A stretch of DNA of 64,000 nucleotides from Larix kaempferi (GCA_027924585.1 BSBM01001138.1:7674001-7738000); one strand, 5' to 3'. Shown: positions 11,070 through 22,740, numbered from the stretch's first letter. Numbers and translations: made by a program. The notes: a model not told the origin generated them from the letters alone.

Positions 11070-11948
11070 TACATTGCAGTATGCATTCCTTGGGCGATCT
11101 GGTTTATGAGAAACAATGCTATTTTCTGCAACACGATTCCCAATCCTTTTCAATGCAGCTTGATAGCGCTCAAAATGTTTAAGAACTGTAAGATGGACTT
11201 GCAGAAAGTGAGAACTGACAGAATTAGTCACTTTAATCTTAGAGTTGATCAGCCTGTCCTTTTTTTTGATTGAGCTTCGCAAGCAGGACTTTGTGCAGCC
11301 GGTGGTGTCATTTATCTGAATGAAACACATTATTTTTCTATCATGCTCAACTGTGGAACTGGAACAAACATGAAGGCAGAATTATTGGCGCTTTGGTGTG
11401 TCATCAAGGTAGCAAACATTTTTGGTTTGACATATATCAAGGTATTTGGTGATTCCAGGGTCACCATCAAATGGGCGACAGGAGAATACAAGCTAAAGGT
11501 ATTGAATCTGACACATTGGGCAAACAGAACTCTCTGTGAAATCAACAAGCAGCAGAATATCAACTTTGTACACATCTTTCGTGAACATAATTCACTGGCT
11601 GACAAGCTATCCAAGCGTGCTCTGGATGGTATTGAAGGTCATCTGATCTGGGAGGAGTGGTTCGACAGCAGCCTTCTAGATTGTGGTTCTATGTACTTCT
11701 TTTGATTGTACAGTTTCTAGACATGTAGCCCTTTTGTTATAGCTGCTACTTTTCTCAGTTACATACATGTTTTGTGCTTATCAAGTCATCAGGTTTAATG
11801 ATCTTTATAGATCTTGTTAAGGAAGAACTATTTGAGGCTCAGTCTTACACTGCGAGAAATGTTTTGATTCTCCGGGCTGTAACTAGCTATCTCTTTGTAC
11901 TATTTGATTCTCTTGAATATCAATAGTAGTTTTTTTTCTTGGAAAAAA
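11070..11948 (+). mobile_element. 5'-truncated LINE tail carrying RNase H
   Basis: Copies B and C lack this segment: their sequence runs straight from the motif near 11060 (GATAGTGTGTT) to the motif near 12003 (AACAAAGGGAGAC). The segment encodes the end of a LINE ORF2 with RNase H, followed by a 3' untranslated region and an A-rich end (11943-11948). The left boundary near 11070 is approximate. I cannot see a clean target-site duplication; instead the right flank holds a 59-bp tandem duplication. Confidence 0.75.
11076..11704 (+). pseudogene. LINE ORF2 C-terminus with RNase H domain, one stop
   Basis: One frame stays open for about 209 codons except for a single stop. It starts with IPWAIWFMRNNAIF, typical of the region after the LINE zinc finger, and runs into RNase H. 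FFD-stop-AS at about 11262-11280 corresponds to the family's FFDGAS (Gly GGA to TGA). Then come GTGTNMKAELLALW (about 11355-11395, with Glu), YIKVFGDSRV (about 11435-11465, with Asp) and FREHNSLADKLS (about 11577-11610). All four acidic RNase H positions appear preserved. It is the best-preserved RNase H in the window and looks like a recent insertion. It ends LLDCGSMYFF-stop. The family is distinct in sequence from the RNase H at 7162-7560. Confidence 0.85.
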
Positions 11949-12066
11949 GGGAGACTAAAATAGTAAAAACACTATTTCGATAATTACCAATATTTTATTA
12001 TAACAAAGGGAGACTAAAATAGTAAAAACACTATTTCGATAATTACCAATATTTTATTAACTTGTG
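11949..12066. repeat. 59-bp tandem duplication beside LINE tail
   Basis: The segment GGGAGACTAAAATAGTAAAA and what follows occurs at 11949 and again at 12008. Copies B and C carry it once (25439 onward; 56095 onward). The extra copy lies exactly at the LINE 3' junction, so it may be an aberrant product of the insertion. Confidence 0.85.
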
Positions 12067-12089
12067 CTTTTAATATCCCTAATGAGGAT

Positions 12090-12300
12090 AACTCTCATCT
12101 ACCCACCACTTGCACATGTTGCATGGTCGGGAACAAATGCATGGACGCCGCCCTGCAAAGGGATGACCAAAATATTGTCGGTTGTCGGAGAAGTGAGAGT
12201 GGGTACAAATGGGTTGTAGGTCAAGGGAGGTTCACATCACCTCACGGTATGATGGCAAGGGAGGGCGACTTCACCCAAAATTTGAATTGTTGAAGTCTTT
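12090..12300 (-). pseudogene. conserved antisense ORF of unknown function, copy A
   Basis: On the minus strand the frame reads STIQILGEVALPCHHTVR, a stop, then a proline-rich part and NILVIPLQGGVHAFVPDHA. It matches the open 81-codon frame at 25528-25773 in copy C. The two differ mainly by substitutions and an in-frame length change of 4 codons; only one stop is present here. I do not recognise the protein family. The frame preservation between decayed copies suggests that it once encoded protein. Confidence 0.45.
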
Positions 12301-12849
12301 CATCTCTCCATTTATGTAAGCTTTCCTCTTCCAAATCTTTTTCTTTTACATGAAAACATCTTCTTTCTCCAAATTGGATGTCTAAGCAAAGTCACAAATT
12401 GAAAATACAAATATATTAAAAGGTCATTAGTTCATTTGGAGGATCCCTAACAGAGAACCTTTTTCAACAACTCGTCTTTCTAGAAACTTCAAAATCGGTA
12501 ACTCGGCAACTTCTCATTGATAAACTAAGTTATAACTTCTTGCGTTATGTTAAATTTGTTTAAATTTAGTTTTTGTTAATTAAATAATAATCAATGTCAA
12601 ATAAGCTTGAAGCTAGTATTATGCTTACCGTGTCGACATTATATAGGCTTGAAGTTATGTTTAGATTAGTGTTATCACTTTTTAGTATGCTTTTTTGAAA
12701 ACATGTTTGCAAGAGAAACTACATCATGTAGATGACAATGTTGGTGAAACTGTATTGGAGATATCTAGATGAAATAACATGTAGTTAAAATTTTTAATGG
12801 AAATTATCATAGTAACATTTTTGCATTATAATGGTATGAGTCGTTGATT

Positions 12850-13264
12850 TTGTTTTTGTTAGGTTAACAAAGTTGCAAGTTAGCCTTGCTACCCTAAGTG
12901 GCATTTCAACAAGGCTACTTTCTTCTTCTCGCATCGCCAAAGACTAGTATTATGATTATTAGCATATGATTGATTTCTTAGTATATTTGTGTAGTGTGTG
13001 CACATAGGAGATCATTATAGGAGTTTATTGTGTCAATTCCTTCTTGGTTTCCTATTCTCGTGGCTAGTTAAGATCTCCTCTCTAATTAGATCGTTATTGT
13101 AATTTGTTACTAACTTATAGGATCTTGTTGAGGTTTTCTTTCCATTCTTGTTGAGTTAGTTTCTTGTTGTAAAGCTATATAAGTTTGAGTTTTGCATAAT
13201 GAAAATCAATGAGAGGTTTTTACTTCACATTTTTGTGTTGATCACACATCATTAGTATCATATC
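12850..13264 (+). repeat. degenerate LTR-like segment with PBS-like end, copy A
   Basis: The region has an LTR-style transcription signal order: CTATATAAGTTTGAG (TATA box near 13173), then GCATAATGAAAATCAATGAG (near 13195) resembling a poly(A)-signal region, ending ACACATCA, followed by TAGTATCATATC at 13253-13264. In copy C the last motif reads TGGTATCGAATC, close to the TGGTATCAGAGC site that binds initiator tRNA-Met. A gypsy-type gag lies about 1.4 kb downstream. The left LTR boundary could not be fixed, so this remains a tentative call. Confidence 0.4.
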
Positions 13265-14628
13265 ATTTCAATAAACTATATTAAGTAGAGACCATAGAAA
13301 AATTTGATTCCATTATTTTTTAATATACAGATGTTTTAAATGTGAGTGTTAGTTATTAAAGACAAATTTGATACTCATAAAGACTATAGTTGTGTCATAG
13401 TTGTCTGTGCCTTTAAGCTTGAGCATTAGATTCATGTCGTAGGAGGTTTGAGTGTAGTAAAAATTGAACTCATAATCTCAGCATATATGTCTAATATCTA
13501 ATGATAAAGAAACTTTCACCATACTACATACCTCAACCTACTACAAGTGCCCTCATCTTCATCCTATACACATAGATTACTACTTATGATCTACCTCACA
13601 ATCCGAGAAAATACTCTATCCATCTTGGTATCATTGATCTGCCCCTCCAATGATATGTGTAAACATTAGCACCTCATCCACAAATCTAACTCAACATCAT
13701 GCCCTCCTCATCGAATCTCCACTCCAACACTTTATCGAGCACACTACCATCAACCAACATGTCATGATTATGTCTTTAAATTATTAGTTTATGCCACTTT
13801 CAAGTCATTTTTGTAACTTACAATCGACATCCACGTGGATACAATTGGTGTGCAAGGAATTTTTCTTTTGAATGGCAACTTTAGTGGACAATTGATTTTG
13901 ATTTGGCATATTTTCAAGTGGCTCTTCTTTTGGATTGTTGTGATCTAGAGACCAACACAACCTAATAAAAATATAATCCATAGGCGTGGAATCATATCCC
14001 TAACATTTAAAAATAAATAAATGATTATTTATGATCTTAGTTTATAAGAAAGAAACGTCGTGTTAAATTTATATATGACATCAAAAACCCGATACATGAA
14101 GTAGTCACACGTAGGACTCACATAAGAACTCACATTGGAATAAAATTCCATGATTAAGGTGATCGTATCTCTTAAAAAGCATATTCCATACTTTGACATA
14201 TTATTTAGAGTGAAAAAGTATTGCAAATACTTTTAAAAAACAAAGTCAATAATGTATCATTTTTATTGCATCTTTTGAAGAGAGTGAATAATGAGTTAAT
14301 TATTATTATTCTTATTCATTATTCACTCTCTTGGAAAAAGGATTTTACTCACATGGGGAAAGGCATTTTTTCATCATTATATGACAAATTATTGTAGTTT
14401 TTTTTAAAGAAAAATATGTTTCTAAACTTAAAATCTTTATTAAAAATTTAATTTCAATTTTTGAGAATTGTTGTAGTGTGTTCTTTGGTTTGTATAAAAG
14501 ATGATGACTACACAATCCATAGAAACAATGATATGTGTCAAAAGGTTGGTGGAACTTCTCAACATAAGTGCCTCATTAGCCATTAAGTTTAACAATATTT
14601 TGGCAAGCCATCTCTTTAATATGGAAAA
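13265..14628. other. spacer between LTR-like segment and gag, no gene seen
   Basis: This matches copy C (27086-27447 and 30334-31500), with copy C carrying the palindromic gypsy insertion at the point that corresponds to about 13478. A 16-bp perfect inverted repeat (AGAGAGTGAATAATGA) lies at 14279-14294 and 14316-14331; in copy C it is degenerate. No coding signal was recognised. Confidence 0.55.
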
Positions 14629-15345
14629 TGCAAGGTGCCCATTTATAATGGATCTTGTGATATGAAAGTGCTTGATAGTTGAATTCTTGACATGAACACA
14701 TGGTTTCACTATAATCTAATTCCTAAAGGTGAGAAGGTTTTGTTTTCCAAGTTGAAGTTCATAGGGCTTGCCAAGATTTTGGTTGTAAAACATGTAGTGA
14801 ATCAAAACCTAATCACTACTTGGATTAGGCTTGTGGAAACCCTTAGTCTTGTCTTCTATCCTTTTAGCTACAAACAAGATATGAACATTAAATGGATTCA
14901 CCTTCATCAAGGATTCAACGTGCCTATACTATAATACATCCACCAATTCAAATAGTTGTGAATTCTTCTCAACATTACTGATCTAGTTGAAAAGTTTGTC
15001 CTTAAATTTAAAAGTAAATTATAGGAGCATTTGTATTGGGTTAAAGTACATGGAGATCACACCCTTGGTTTTGCATATAATCAAGCATAGATGGCTAAAG
15101 AGAATTTTTTAAATTACTGCGAAAGTCAACAACATTCATTGTCCTCCTATATTTCTAGATCTTCACCTTCAAAGCTTGCACTTCTTGCTACTATAAGCTT
15201 ATCAAATTTTTTGCAATCTTCTTCTGCTTCTATTAAGTGTCAATATTGTAATAAAAAAGGATATGGTAAGTCCAAATGTTTTAAAATTAAGAAGAAATAT
15301 TTGATTGTAAAATGTTTGAAGAAAACTTTATGGTTCACTTCATGA
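14629..15345 (+). pseudogene. gypsy-type gag with zinc knuckle, copy A
   Basis: One frame (14692 onward) carries a Retrotrans_gag-like region. It reads ILDMNTWFHYN, GEKVLFSKLKFIGLAKI, FYPFSYKQDMNIKWIHLHQG and then YIHQFK, matching the usual gag order of helix, EKVxFAKLKLxG, PFxYxQDM, RQG and EYxxEFK. Near the C-terminus is a CCHC zinc knuckle, CQYCNKKGYGKSKC (15238-15279), whose His has become Tyr. In copy C the His is kept. Stops occur at about 14932, 14955, 14961, 15019 and 15088. No protease or RT follows, so the parent was probably non-autonomous or lost pol. Confidence 0.7.
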
Positions 15346-15653
15346 AATCATTCATGAATGCAACATAAAGGACTCCCCCCCACATACAAATATTATATTA
15401 ATGATTGATGAGTACAATGGACGTGCATATAAATACATGTAGTGGGTGATAAGTCATGTCCATGGCAAACAACATGACTCGTCATTATTACAAATTAATG
15501 AGTACATTACATATAATTGTCCTATGAATACTATTACATGATTGTTATTTATTACATAATAATTACTACATTATATCCCTAGTTGTAATATACCTTAGGT
15601 ATAGTATAATTCTTCTCCCCTTAAAAATTATTTGTCCTCAAAGCATGGGGATA
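15346..15653. other. AT-rich DNA downstream of gag, no gene seen
   Basis: This matches copy C 32215-32519 closely, including a C-run (15367-15373), TACATGTAGTGGGTGATAAG, and CCTTAGGTATAGTATAATTC. No coding signal was found. The full-length LINE was inserted at its right end. Confidence 0.6.
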
Positions 15654-15717
15654 AAACATGTAGATTCCAAAATGATGGTGATAATCTAAAAACTTCCAAG
15701 ATGCGTGAGAGCGGGCG

Positions 15718-15742
15718 CTAGGGTTCGGCTCTGCTAGGGTTC
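15718..15742 (+). promoter_or_regulatory. two telo-box-like motifs in LINE 5' UTR
   Basis: CTAGGGTTC occurs at 15718-15726 and 15734-15742, 16 bp apart, about 50-75 bp into the LINE. Plant telo-boxes (TAGGGTTT/AAACCCTA) near transcription starts act in promoters of growth-related genes. A LINE needs an internal 5' promoter, so these are plausible promoter parts. The minus-strand LINE has AAACCCTAAACC at 50560-50571 in a comparable place. Confidence 0.4.
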
Positions 15743-15763
15743 GCTCGGCCTACTTGGGCCGCC

Positions 15764-16640
15764 ATGGCCTCTCCCTCTTCGGATCCTCCCCTGGAGGACC
15801 TCCGCCGCTGCCTGGACCTCACCTTCCAAGCCTTAGTTGTCTCCACTCCTCCTCCCCCCGCTTCTCCCCCCCTTCCTCTTCTTTTGTCAAACGCGCCCAA
15901 AATTGAGATCATGTCGGTAGCTTCTTGGATGAAATCTCTTGCTCTAAGTGAACGAGATCTTACCGGTCAGTTTTCAGGAATGTAGCCCTCATCGAAGTCC
16001 ATGGAGATCTAGATCTCTAATAACTGGATGCCTCTCATTGTTGGGGGTTTGCAACATTGTTTCTGCGGTAAAGGCTTCTACACATTTTTATTTGAACTCA
16101 AGGAGGATAGAGATCTCATTTTTAGAAGCGACCCCTACTTCATGGGATTGAGAGGCATCTACCTCAATCGCTGGAACCTCTCCTTCGATCCAGAAAAATA
16201 CGTCCCCTCAGTTGTTCCGGTTTGGGTCATTTACCTCTCCACTACTGGAACGATGAAGCCCTCCAGGCTATTGGAAACTCTCTAGGCAGATTCATTGATA
16301 AATCCTAACCAAAAGGCCCACTCTTCTCTTGCGCCAGGATCTGTGTGGAAGTCGATCTAGAGAAAGGAATTCTTGAAGGAGTAAATCTCTTCATGGATGG
16401 ATGGGAATTCTTCCAGAAAGTAGACTACAAACAAATTCCCTTCAAATGCAGGAAATGCCACGAGTATGGACATGTTGTTAAGAATTCCCTAAATCTACCT
16501 AGGAAGAAACAGAGAAAACCCAAGAAGAGGGTTGGAAACAAATCAAAAGAGGGAAAAAATCGAACACTACCCCAGCTATCAATAACCCTGGAAATCGGCA
16601 AGAAAAAACCAAGGAACAACCCATAAAGAATAAGGGAGCT
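15764..16640 (+). pseudogene. LINE ORF1: DUF4283-like domain and CCHC knuckle, broken
   Basis: The probable start at 15764 has a good plant context (CCGCCATGGCC). The first 46 residues are Pro/Ser/Leu-rich, then comes a DUF4283-like nucleic-acid-binding region: WMKSLALSERDLTGQF, CFCGKGFYTFLFELKEDRDL, then LPLHYWNDEALQAIGNSLG. The last piece is in another frame, so a frameshift lies near 16225. The knuckle reads CRKCHEYGHVVKNS (about 16448-16490), with the last Cys changed to Ser. Two stops interrupt the first frame (15983 and about 16016) and one occurs near 16303. ORF1 would normally bind LINE RNA. A low-complexity tail continues to about 17100. Confidence 0.85.
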
Positions 16641-17179
16641 TCTACCAACAATCAATATGATACCCTGCAAACTGAAGAAGGAGAAATCCTAGATAACGAA
16701 AAACAGACAATCGAAGATAAAATGGAAGATTCTGAGACTCAACCTCTCGAGAATATCCATACAACAATTATTGAATAGATCATAGAAAAAATTCCTAACA
16801 TGTCAACCTCCCCTGTAGGAACATGGGCATAAATGGTGGAAGATGCTGAAGAGATTATTGAAAAAGCTCCTATTAGATCAGCCTCCCCTGGAGGAAATTG
16901 GGTAGAAATGGTAAAGCACAGTAGACCCAATCCAAAGTATTTATCTCCAGGCCAATCATCATCTCAAGAGACACAGGAAACAACAGATCTAGGACCATCC
17001 TTGTCCACGCGGGGAATAAGATCACTAAGACAACATTGAGAACAAGAGACAGAGAGAGAACTGGAACTCGGGAGACAACTAAGCATAGATGATACAAAGA
17101 TTCTTCATAATTCCAAGCTCACTAGAATCAAGGATAATAGATCCCGAGCAGGATCCCATGCATCCAAGAAATAATGAAA

Positions 17180-20100
17180 ATAGTCTCTTAGAATTGCAGA
17201 GGTTTAGGAAGCTCAATCAAAGTGGAAGCTTTGAAAAATATTATGAAAATCGAGAAACCAGACATTTTGCTTGTCCAATAGACTAAGATGACAAAAGAAG
17301 AGGTAATGAAACTTTCTAGCCTGTTCTGGAAAAACAGTTCTAGAAAGGCCATCATCTCCAAAGGCGCCTCAGGGAGAATTGCAACCTTCCGTAGATCAGA
17401 CAAATTCAAAATCAGACTAGTAAAAGAAAATACTCATTGGCTCTTAGTTGAACTTCAAAACAATAGCAATGACGATTCAATTTTCATTTGTAATGTGTAT
17501 GGAACTACACATTACAAAGACAAGCATGCCTTTTGGAATTCCTTACTTTCATTAAATATGGAGCTGCAAGGGAAAGACATTATCATAGCTGGATATTTCA
17601 ACACCACGAAATCAAGCGGGGAAAAAATAGGCGGCTCGATCATTAGGGACACCTTTGGAGAAAATATTGAAGATCTGATGGCTGACCTAGACCTATTGGA
17701 TCCCATTCCCAAAAATGGGAAATACACTTGGAACAACAGGCAGACTGGACCAGGCCACATTGCCGCCAGACTTGATCGTTTCCTGGTAAGTACCTCTATT
17801 CTCCAAAAATATTTGCTTCCTTCTTCTTATATTATCTCTTCAACAACCTCTAATCATAAACCTATCTCCCTTTCTCTAGTCCCCCCCACTAATCTTGGCC
17901 ATATCCCCTTTAGATTTAACCCCATCTGGCTCCACAACGTTGAGATTCTCGACATAATCCACTCTGCCTGGAATTTCTCCTTCTCTGGCTCCCCTAGCTA
18001 CATCTGGGAATCGAAACTCAGGGCTGTCCGTTCTGTATTGAAAAAATGGGCTATCTCCTCCTTTACAGAACCCTCCATCATTAAAAAAAGATCTCCAAGC
18101 AGGCCTCAACACCCTCCACTAAAAAACGGAATGTGAGGAGATTACTCATCAATCCATTTCCCAGGAAAATGCTCTAAACCCGGAAATTTTGAAAGCCGCT
18201 AGACATGAGGAAGAAATTTAGAGATTACAATCCCGCTAATTTGGTTAAAAGGGGGAGATAAGAACACTGATTACTTTCACAAACAAACAAATATCAGAAT
18301 GAGCTATAACTACATCAAAGAGCTGAAAGACAACAACAATGAAACAATCTTTGGTCAGGATGCCATAAAATTTTTGGCTCTCCAACATTTCAGTCAGTTA
18401 TATTCAGATAGTGGAGAAACAGATCCTATCTCCCAAGTTGACCTTGTTTCAAGAATTCACTCTATCATCATTGAAAGAGAGAATGAGGATCTTGAAAAAC
18501 CTATTACAGAACATGAAATTATTGAAGCAATCTAGACCCTTCACCCTGACAAATCCCCTGGACTAGATGGATTCACAATCAACTTCTACCGTACCACTTG
18601 GGACATCATCAAAGAAGACTTAAGAAGGATGCTAAACTGGACTAGGAAAAAAGAAAAAAATGGTGGAGCCACAAACTCCACTTTCCTAGCTTTGATTCCA
18701 AAAGAAAAAACCCCTCTATCAATTGAAATATTCAAGCCTATCTCCTTATGTAATACCTCCTATAAGATCCTCACCAAAATTCTCGCCAACAGAATGAAAA
18801 ATATCATGGCTTAAATCATCTCGGATACACAAGGAGGATTCATCGTTGGAAGACAGATCATGGACAATATTATCATCATTCAAAAATCCATCCATTCTAG
18901 CCTGCAACGCAATCAACAAGGTATGGAAATTAAGCTAGATATGGCCAACGCTTTTGACAGGGTCAAGAACTTCTTCTTTTTTGAGATAATGCACAGAATG
19001 GGTTTCTCAAAAAATTTATAAGATGGATCAAAGCTTGCATCAGTAGCCCTTGGATCACTCCTCTCGTTAATGGTAGGACTACTGGCTTCTTCCAAGCCTC
19101 TAGAGGGATTCGCCAAGGCTGCCCCTTATCTCCCTTCCTCTATATTATTGTTGTTGAATCCTTGAGTAGGAAGATACAATCCTTTCAAGATAGTGGTGAA
19201 CTCAAAGGATTAACAATTGCTAGGGGTGTAAAAGCTGCAAATCATGCACAGTTCGTAGATGATACTATTCTTCTTGGAGGAGCCTCAGTTACTATTGCAG
19301 ACAGGTTCAAGGGAATCCTATCCACTTTTCTCAAAGCATCTAATGGAAAAGTAAATGCCTTAAAAACCAAAATCTATGGTTGGAACTGCCCTGAAAGAAC
19401 TATGGCCAGAATAGCTAGGACCCTTGGTTTTAAAGGCATCACTAATTAGAACTCTTTTAATTACCTTGGAGTCCCTATTCACAAGGGAAAAAGAAAGCCT
19501 CAGACTGGAAAGGATTGGTCGAAAAGATTTAAAAAAAAATCATTCTTGGGGAGCAAAATGGCTCAACCCTGCTAGAAAGCTAATCCTCATTAATTCCATT
19601 CTTGCAGCCTTTCCTATTTACTCCTACTCGATTTCTTTGGCCCCAGAATCGATAATTCAGGACATTACAAAGGAATTCAAAAGCTTCCTTTGGCAAGGAG
19701 AAAAATCTAATGGTACCAAGAAATTCCACCTAGTTAACTGGGAAACTGTCTGCAACCCTAAAAGTTGTGGAGGAGTGGGAATCGAAGACTTAGGCAATAT
19801 GAACCTGGCTTTGGGAGCCAAAATCTTATGGAGAATGGTTTCATGGAAAAAAGCGTGGTGGAAGGAAATTCTAAGGAAAAAATACCTAAAAGGAAGAAGA
19901 AAAAGATGCCTAGATGAGCTTCCCCCTGTTGAGAACGAATCTACAATTTGGAGATTATGCAAAAATTCATCTTTCATCATTCAAAATAGCTTGCAATGGT
20001 CTTCTGGAAATGGCAGGCATATCCAAATTTGGGAAGATAACATGGGACCTTCTTCTCCCTCGCTATACTTACAAACCTTCATGGAACTCAAACTCTGGAT

Positions 20101-21420
20101 GGATCATCAAAATATCTCTACTCTTTACAATATCTCCTAGTGGCATAGCAATGACAAATGGGCAGGATGGAGGAAAAACCTCGAATTTCCAGAGCACTTA
20201 AACATGGACTACATAGTGTTGCAAATGACTCTTCAAGGCTCAGCCCCGATCCATCTCAACTATGCTGACTCCAAATGCTAGGGGAAATAGGGAACCTATT
20301 CGGTTAAGGCTGGTTATAACTCCATCAAAAACCTCAACAAAAAAGAAGCTATGCGGACAAACGTCTGGAGTAAGGATGATCTCCCCAAAATCAACTCCTT
20401 TTGTTGGATTTTAGCACATCATAAAATTCTAACAATCGATAATCTAAAAAAAAGGGGAATTGAAGGTCCTTCAAGATGCATTCTCTGTACAGACTCGAAA
20501 GAAACTCTGGAACACCTTTTCCTGGATTGCTCCTATGCAAAATAGGTTTGGTTCATAGCCCTTAAAGAGCTTCATTTTAATCTTACTCTCCCAACTAATT
20601 GGAAAGATCTTTTCACCTGTTGGAAAGACCATTATCAAGGTTCTCTCTACAAAAAACCCGATTTCTCCAAAGCTTGGACAACCCTTCCAAAATATATCTG
20701 TTGGAAAATTTGGACTACTAGAAACAAGTGAATCTTTGAAAACTTGATCCTTCCTCCTATCAGAGTCTCCTCTTTAGCAAAAGTGTTATGGATTGAAGCC
20801 CTTCTCTCCAAAGGTTTAAGACATATTCATCTCGAACCCTTATCTATCGAAGAAAAAAACTGGATCTCTAAACTTCACTGCCATCCTTCCCCTTCCCCGG
20901 GAGGTTCCCATTCAAAAAAACCAAATTCTCTTAGATGGCAGATCAGAATTAGTCCAGAAAACTTCAATAGCTGGTGGACAAAACTTGGAAGTCATTCTCT
21001 TTTCTTCGATGGTGCCTCTAAAGGTAACCCTGGGTTGGCAGGTGCGGGAAGGGTCATTTTTTACCCTGGGGGAACAGAAAGAATGATTATGCATGATGAA
21101 TAGGGAAAAAACAAACAACGGTGCAGAATGGCTTGCATTAATCAACGGGCTGGAAAATGCAAGAACTCTTGGAATAAAAGATTTGATTGTCTTTGGGGAC
21201 TCTCTCATGGTCAAAAGAGAAGCTCGAAAGCTTACTATGAACTACAAAAATCCCTCCATAAGGTTGCACCTTATCTTCAAAACTCTTATCAGCGATTTCA
21301 ACTCTGTCACCCTCCTCCACATTCTTTGAACAAACAATCATCTTGCAGATCAAATGGCGAATAAAGGGGTGCACTTAGACTTTGGTTACATTGTTTGCAA
21401 TGGGAAAAATTCCGACCGTT
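17180..21420 (+). pseudogene. LINE ORF2: endonuclease, RT, zinc finger, RNase H, broken
   Basis: Endonuclease (17186-18136): S-stop-NCRGLGS for SWNCRGLG, LLVQ-stop-TKM (17279, the catalytic Glu codon now a stop), IIIAGYFNTT (Tyr for the catalytic Asp of GDFN) and STTSNHKPIS (Asn for Asp of SDH). RT (about 18250-19450): HPDKSPGLDGFTINFY, QGGFIVGRQIMDNI, KLDMANAFDRVK, RGIRQGCPLSPFL and QFVDDTILLG, with both Asp residues kept. Thumb and connection follow (19480-20140). The zinc finger is CILCTDSKETLEHLFLDC (about 20480-20535). RNase H (about 20995-21370): LFFDGASKGNPG, NNGAEWLAL, LIVFGDSLMV and NHLADQMANKG. Frameshifts occur near 18140, 19020, 19450 and 21100, and there are many stops; 21329 is an Arg CGA to TGA change. 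Confidence 0.92.
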
Positions 21421-22381
21421 GTTAGGTCCCTTGACCCTCCTAGGATCCCCCCTAGGGATGTTCCTCCTCCCATCTCTTTCATTAATAACATGAACATTTT
21501 CGCTCCCTCTAATCATGGCACCTTTCCCGTCCCCTCCCTCCTTCTTCTAGCTGGATATCCTCATTTTTGGCTCCACGCTCGCATGCTCCATTTATTTCCT
21601 TCACATGGGCTCTTCTCCCATTCCTACTTTATTTCCTATCCCGCCTCGAACTCCCTCCTCATTCTCCTTCGGCTCTCTGTTAGTGTCTGGGTTTACTCTG
21701 TAATGGGTGATTCGTTTCATGCACCTTTTCTTGCATCCTCCCCGGGTTCTGGCTCGTCAACCTCAGATTCCAACCTTCCACTTCCATCTTCGTGTCTCCT
21801 CTGCAAGAATTCTCTCTCCCTTTCTCAAGCTCACGAACCTTCTGGCACTCGTCTACACTCTCCTCTGCATTCCTTGGCTGGTGATCCTCCCATTCTCAAT
21901 CTTCTTTCCTTGGAAGACTTTATCCTGGTCTCCTCGTTTTCTCACCTTCTAACCAACTCCGACCCTGTTTCTGCTATCAAAAACTCACTGGAATCCATGG
22001 AAGATCAAATCCGTTTAATCAGGGCAGAAAATGTAGAAATGAAAAGGACCATGTCGAGAATGTACACTCTGATTCAATCCATCAAGACCGAAATCAGGAA
22101 CAATAACAATTTGATGAACGGGAGAATCTCTCTGAAACTGTGAATTATGTGGCCAATAACATTTCTAATGTTGATACAAAAACGGATCGCAACTATCGAA
22201 GCATCATAGAAGTAGAAGGAAAACTCGACAAGCTTAGAGAAGACATTACTCACTGTATTCCAAGCTTTCACAATAGAAAAGGATTGGGAATTGGCCATGA
22301 ACAATCTCTAGAAAGTATTCCTGGACCTGCAACTCAGCGTTGTCGTTATCTCAACTTCCCTCCTAACCTGGTTTTTACATA
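21382..22381 (+). pseudogene. extra ORF downstream of RNase H, with coiled-coil C-terminus
   Basis: An open frame of 253 codons (21382-22143) lies between RNase H and the LINE 3' end, and continues in another frame to 22381 (NYVANNISNVDTKTDRNYRS and onward). The first two thirds are Ser/Pro/Leu-rich, containing a hydrophobic stretch (about 21535-21710) and CLLCKNSLSLSQ. The last third is strongly helical with heptad-like spacing: NSLESMEDQIRLIRAENVEM, then LIQSIKTEIRNNNNLMNG. I recognise no known domain. Plant L1-type LINEs usually end soon after ORF2, so this is unusual. The shorter LINE at 7151-8840 has a helical ORF in the same place. It could be a third LINE ORF, or captured host sequence. 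Confidence 0.55.
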
Positions 22382-22740
22382 GTCCTCTTCACTGTTATGC
22401 AAATTTTGGTTTTCTATCCTCTTTTTGTAATCACTAGACTAGGAGCAATTTTGGCTACCAGACTTATTAGCAAGATGAAGCCTATGCTACATGTGGGATA
22501 CAAAACAACAGACTACACTATTTCGATATGTTTTTCTTTTGTACTTTCATCCTTCGGAAATTTGTAAGAAGATATAGTCATCATAGAATAGGGTTTTTCA
22601 GAGATACTCTTTATTTGGTAAAGGAAGAACAGGATGCCATGGGATTAGAATCCCTCTGGATTCAGTCCATTGATCTGTCATTGTAATTTTTTGATGCCTC
22701 TTTTAATATAAATGCTCCTCAACCGTTCTTGTAAAAAAAA

